A stretch of 16,180 nt of DNA. Source: an uncultured Erysipelotrichaceae bacterium (lineage in GTDB: Bacteria > Bacillota_I > Bacilli_A > RF39 > UBA660). The notes under the pieces are model-generated. The model saw only the letters and a list, made by a program, of their open reading frames with translations. It was not told the DNA's origin and did no database searches. A program made the position numbers and the translations under genes. The stretch lies in the NCBI GenBank assembly GCA_902766545.1, contig CACXEC010000009.1, positions 1 through 16,180 of the forward strand. The letters are read 5' to 3'. Positions within the stretch are counted from its first letter, which is position 1, and every line of letters starts with the position of its first letter. Shown here in pieces: positions 14,102 to 16,180 of the stretch.

Positions 14102-14596
14102 ATGATCAATAAACAAAAGTTGTGGTTCTTAACTTTATTTAGTTTAATATTAGTATTAGCGGCATATTATATCGCAATTCCTGAAAATTCACTTTCTAGT
14201 TTAATAGAAAGTGAAAATACTAAAAGTAGTGCTACAAATATTAATATAGAAGAAAATGATGCCCTAGCAACACTTAGAATAGCAGATGATGAAGAAGTAT
14301 TAAGTCAGATGGAAAACTTGCAAAGTGTATTGACTGATTCAAAAAGTAACGCTGATGAAAAAAGTAATGCTTTTGAAAAGTTAAAAAACATAAACCTTAA
14401 TAAAGGAAAAGAAGATACTTTAGAAAACAAAATATTAAATAAATTTAATTTAAAAAGTTTTATAAAAATTAAAGATGATCAAATCAATGTAACAATATCA
14501 TCTAAAGAAAAATCGTATAAAAACGCGAATGACATTATAAGAACTATTCAAAAAAAAAAAAAAAAAAAAAAATATATTACTGTTAAATATCAATAA
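14102..14596 (+). CDS. spoIIIAH: Stage III sporulation protein AH (SpoIIIAH)
   Basis: SpoIIIAH is made in the mother cell. It crosses the outer forespore membrane and pairs with SpoIIQ to form the channel that feeds the forespore. The N-terminus MINKQKLWFLTLFSLILVLA, with a membrane segment at about 6-25, is characteristic. The acidic coiled region (residues ~50-100) and the ring-building-motif domain (~110-164, ending YITVKYQ) follow. At 164 residues it is shorter than the B. subtilis protein (~218), mainly in the middle. I chose ATG 14102 because TGGAGG (14091-14096) is its ribosome site; a TTG at 14090 overlaps that site. Near the 3' end, 23 A in a row give seven Lys in frame. The other spoIIIA genes (AA-AG) are not next to it: the gene upstream is divergent. 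Confidence 0.9.
   Translation: MINKQKLWFLTLFSLILVLAAYYIAIPENSLSSLIESENTKSSATNINIEENDALATLRIADDEEVLSQMENLQSVLTDSKSNADEKSNAFEKLKNINLNKGKEDTLENKILNKFNLKSFIKIKDDQINVTISSKEKSYKNANDIIRTIQKKKKKKKYITVKYQ
14550..14572 (+). repeat. Run of 23 A inside spoIIIAH
   Basis: The uninterrupted A tract 14550-14572 is read as the end of a Gln codon plus seven Lys codons. The family-like ending YITVKYQ follows in frame, so at this tract length the gene is intact. Loss or gain of one or two A would change only the last eight residues or so. Confidence 0.95.
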
Positions 14597-14602
14597 AAAT
14601 AT

Positions 14603-14660
14603 CCTCACTAATAAAGTATATTAATCATAAAATAATTATGAAATAACTTTGAAAGTGAGG
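14603..14660 (+). promoter_or_regulatory. Inverted repeat able to hide the gerE ribosome site
   Basis: CCTCACT (14603-14609) is complementary to AGTGAGG (14654-14660), which contains the gerE ribosome site. The left arm lies upstream of the predicted gerE transcript start, so only read-through RNA from spoIIIAH would contain both arms and could fold over the site. Confidence 0.4.
14607..14634 (+). promoter_or_regulatory. Sigma-K-like promoter of gerE
   Basis: AC (14607-14608), a 17-base spacer and CATAAAATA (14626-14634) match the sigma-K pattern AC-(16/17)-CATAnnnTA. In B. subtilis gerE is transcribed by sigma-K, which agrees. The ATG follows at 14666 behind GTGAGG. Confidence 0.65.
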
Positions 14661-14665
14661 TTAAT

Positions 14666-14872
14666 ATGACACAAACTATTCTAACTAATCGTGAAAAAGA
14701 AATATTTAAATTATTAGTTGCTAATAAAAGTACTAAAGAAATAAGTGAAATAGCTAAGATAAGTGAAAAAACAGTTAGGAATCATATCTCTAATGTAATG
14801 CAAAAACTAAACGTCAAAAATAGATCTGGTGCTATTATAGAATTAATTAAATTAGGTGAAATTAGTATATGA
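14666..14872 (+). CDS. gerE: Late sporulation transcription factor GerE
   Basis: GerE is a DNA-binding regulator of late mother-cell (spore coat) genes. The product is a stand-alone LuxR-type helix-turn-helix of 68 residues with no receiver domain, as in B. subtilis GerE (74 residues). The order LTNREKEIFKLL, STKEISEIAKISEKTVRNH, MQKLNVKNRS and AIIELIKLGEI follows that protein closely throughout. ATG 14666 is placed after GTGAGG (14655-14660). The gene ends in TGA at a terminator and lies just before gerM; to my knowledge gerE and gerM are also near each other in B. subtilis. Confidence 0.93.
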   Translation: MTQTILTNREKEIFKLLVANKSTKEISEIAKISEKTVRNHISNVMQKLNVKNRSGAIIELIKLGEISI

Positions 14873-14896
14873 AAGTCGTTTTTAAACGACTTTTTT
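14872..14896 (+). terminator. Terminator of gerE
   Basis: AAAGTCGTTT (14872-14881), loop TT and AAACGACTTT (14884-14893) run into a T tract to 14896. The hairpin begins at the last base of the gerE stop codon. Confidence 0.8.
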
Positions 14897-14931
14897 CTAT
14901 ATTAATGAATATATATTAAATGGAGGACTTT

Positions 14932-15858
14932 ATGCTTAAAAACAATATAATAAAAAGATTTTTATTATGTTTATCTTGCCTATTCATTATATTTATCATA
15001 TATTTATTTCCAGTGAAAGATAAACAAGTGATTTCTAGAGAATATAAAAATAATTTAGAATCAATTATTTATTTAAAAAATAGGAACAATTATATATCAC
15101 GTGTAACCGTATATATTCCCCAAAAAGATCAAAAAGAGATAATTAAGGAAATTATTCAATATTTAACTATTGGAAGTAATAACTCAAACTATATTAAAGA
15201 AGGATTCTATCCTATTATTCCTAAAAACACTAGGCTATTATCTATGGATTTGATTGAGGATTTAGTAAAGCTAAATTTTTCTGACGAATTTTTAAATGTA
15301 GCTCAAAACGAGGAAGAGAATATGATTAGTGCGATTATATATTCTATAACGTCATTAAGTAATATAAAAAAAGTCTCAATATATATAAATAACAAATTGC
15401 TTGATAAACTACCTAAATCTGGAATTGCTTTACCACCTATATTAGATCGTTCTTTTGGAATAAATAAGACCTATGATTTTAATAAGCCTAATGGAACGGT
15501 AAAAACTACTATATATTATTTGTCAAAAGAAAATGATTACTATTATTATATACCAGTGACTCTAATTAATAATTATTCAAAAGATAAACTAGAAATTATT
15601 ATAAAAGAATTGTCAAGTAAGAATAGTTATCAGACGGGTATTATAAGTTATATTAATAATATTAAGCAAATGAGTTATGTTATTGAAGATGATACAGTTA
15701 AAATAAATATAGATAAAGCTTTATTTGATATATTAAATAGTAATAAAACTTTAGAAACAGTCATATATTCAATGAATTTATCATTAGAGGAAAATACAAA
15801 TGCAAAAGAGGTCATTTATATGGTTGATGATTATATTTATAAAAAGTACTTTTTATAA
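14932..15858 (+). CDS. gerM: Spore germination / sporulation protein GerM
   Basis: GerM is a mother-cell protein needed for normal sporulation and germination; in B. subtilis it helps place SpoIIIAH and SpoIIQ at the engulfing membrane. The 308-residue product has an N-terminal membrane segment (about 8-26) and two GerMN (sporulation/germination) domains, about 55-160 and 190-300, with the usual core of the type DLVKLNFSDEFL and, in the second repeat, DDTVKINIDKALF. The lipobox of B. subtilis GerM is not clear here: Cys13 and Cys16 lie in the helix but lack the LxGC context, so a plain anchor is more likely. ATG 14932 is chosen because TGGAGG (14921-14926) is its ribosome site. Its neighbour spoIIIAH encodes a partner in the same complex. 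I see no clear sigma-E promoter in front. Confidence 0.88.
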   Translation: MLKNNIIKRFLLCLSCLFIIFIIYLFPVKDKQVISREYKNNLESIIYLKNRNNYISRVTVYIPQKDQKEIIKEIIQYLTIGSNNSNYIKEGFYPIIPKNTRLLSMDLIEDLVKLNFSDEFLNVAQNEEENMISAIIYSITSLSNIKKVSIYINNKLLDKLPKSGIALPPILDRSFGINKTYDFNKPNGTVKTTIYYLSKENDYYYYIPVTLINNYSKDKLEIIIKELSSKNSYQTGIISYINNIKQMSYVIEDDTVKINIDKALFDILNSNKTLETVIYSMNLSLEENTNAKEVIYMVDDYIYKKYFL

Positions 15859-15879
15859 TTTATATATCAAGTTTGTTAT

Positions 15880-15908
15880 AAAAAAAAGACTAAATTATTT
15901 AATCTTTT
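15880..15908 (-). terminator. Terminator for the gene entering from the right edge
   Basis: On the minus strand AAAAGA-T-TAAA, loop TAA, TTTA-G-TCTTTT (15908-15884, one mismatch) continues into a run of eight T (to 15880). It lies 22 bases past the gerM stop on the other strand and may also help to end gerM transcripts. Confidence 0.5.
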
Positions 15909-16030
15909 AATTAAATTTTACTAGGTAACTCTTCTTTAGTTATTAAATGCTTTGGATACACTTATCTAAACTGCTAATATTTACCAAAAATAACATAAAA
16001 TATATTTGAAGTGAATAAATCATAATATAA

Positions 16031-16180
16031 CTAATTAAATAGCCCCTTTATTTTATTCCATAATGAATCTTTTTTTTCTTCCTTTTTAGATTCTATTTTA
16101 ATATTATTAGATTCCATTTTTGAATCAATCATAAATATAATTTTTGAATTACTGTTTGCTCCATTTGGAATATCATCTAC
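16031..16180 (-). CDS. 3' end of an unidentified gene (partial)
   Basis: The minus strand is open from the window edge to TAG at 16033-16031, giving 49 residues. They run from VDDIPNGANSNSKIIFMIDS through a strongly charged Glu/Lys/Ser stretch to the end DSLWNKIKGLFN. The codon use and the Lys/Glu-rich tail with a final amphipathic turn look like a real C-terminus, but I do not recognise the family. The terminator at 15908-15880 lies about 120 bases further on. Confidence 0.5.
   Translation of the reverse strand, partial: VDDIPNGANSNSKIIFMIDSKMESNNIKIESKKEEKKDSLWNKIKGLFN

Noticed and set aside
15943..16023. 26-codon minus-strand ORF (MIYSLQIYFMLFL...) after the partial right-edge gene
   Set aside because: There is no ribosome site, and the composition is what random AT-rich DNA gives. 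It lies in the untranslated tail before the terminator.
1..16180. Mollicute-type genetic code (TGA read as Trp)
   Set aside because: TGA ends nth, cca and gerE at sensible places, and Trp is written TGG throughout.

Overview
The window is AT-rich chromosomal DNA from a spore-forming, low-GC Gram-positive bacterium (Bacillota, probably near Bacilli or Erysipelotrichia). The basis is the Firmicutes-type housekeeping set (recU, ysxC, dnaD, class A PBP, der), strong AGGAGG-type ribosome sites, TGG for Trp with TGA used as stop, and clear spoIIIAH, gerE and gerM homologues. No rRNA, tRNA, CRISPR array or insertion sequence was seen.

Layout. (1) 1-2702, minus strand: a tight operon der > M48-type metallopeptidase > SpoU-family RNA methyltransferase > a gene cut by the window edge; every junction is a TAATG stop/start overlap. 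(2) 2753-4911, minus: ysxC followed by an overlapping gene for a large prepilin-like protein with a Thr-rich linker, closed by a terminator. (3) 4928-8350, plus: recU then a class A penicillin-binding protein, from a promoter back to back with that of ysxC. (4) 8333-10725, minus: cca > dnaD > nth from their own promoter. (5) 10726-13047, minus: a bacteriocin-type operon. It has a C39-peptidase ABC exporter (PCAT) and, overlapping its 3' end, two very small genes for precursors of 44 and 49 residues with matching leaders. One leader ends in Gly-Gly, the other in Ala-Gly; both predicted mature peptides carry GxxxG and one C-terminal Cys. (6) 13101-13781, minus: a CmpB-type membrane protein. (7) 13908-15858, plus: a sporulation block with a 19-residue micro-ORF behind a near-perfect ribosome site, spoIIIAH (with a 23-A tract), gerE (with a sigma-K-like promoter) and gerM. 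(8) 16031-16180, minus: the 3' end of an unidentified gene.

How the parts relate. Regions 1-4 cover ribosome maturation, tRNA end maturation, replication initiation, DNA repair and wall synthesis. Region 5 encodes its own export and leader removal, and looks like an undescribed two-peptide (class IIb-like) bacteriocin system without an obvious immunity gene. The leader DNA of the exporter (minus strand) and of the sporulation block (plus strand) share AAAGGA-N20-CATAACTAATAGAGG in register, each ending at a ribosome site. This suggests that peptide export and the sporulation block respond to the same regulator or sigma factor. That link is inference; the shared sequence is seen directly.
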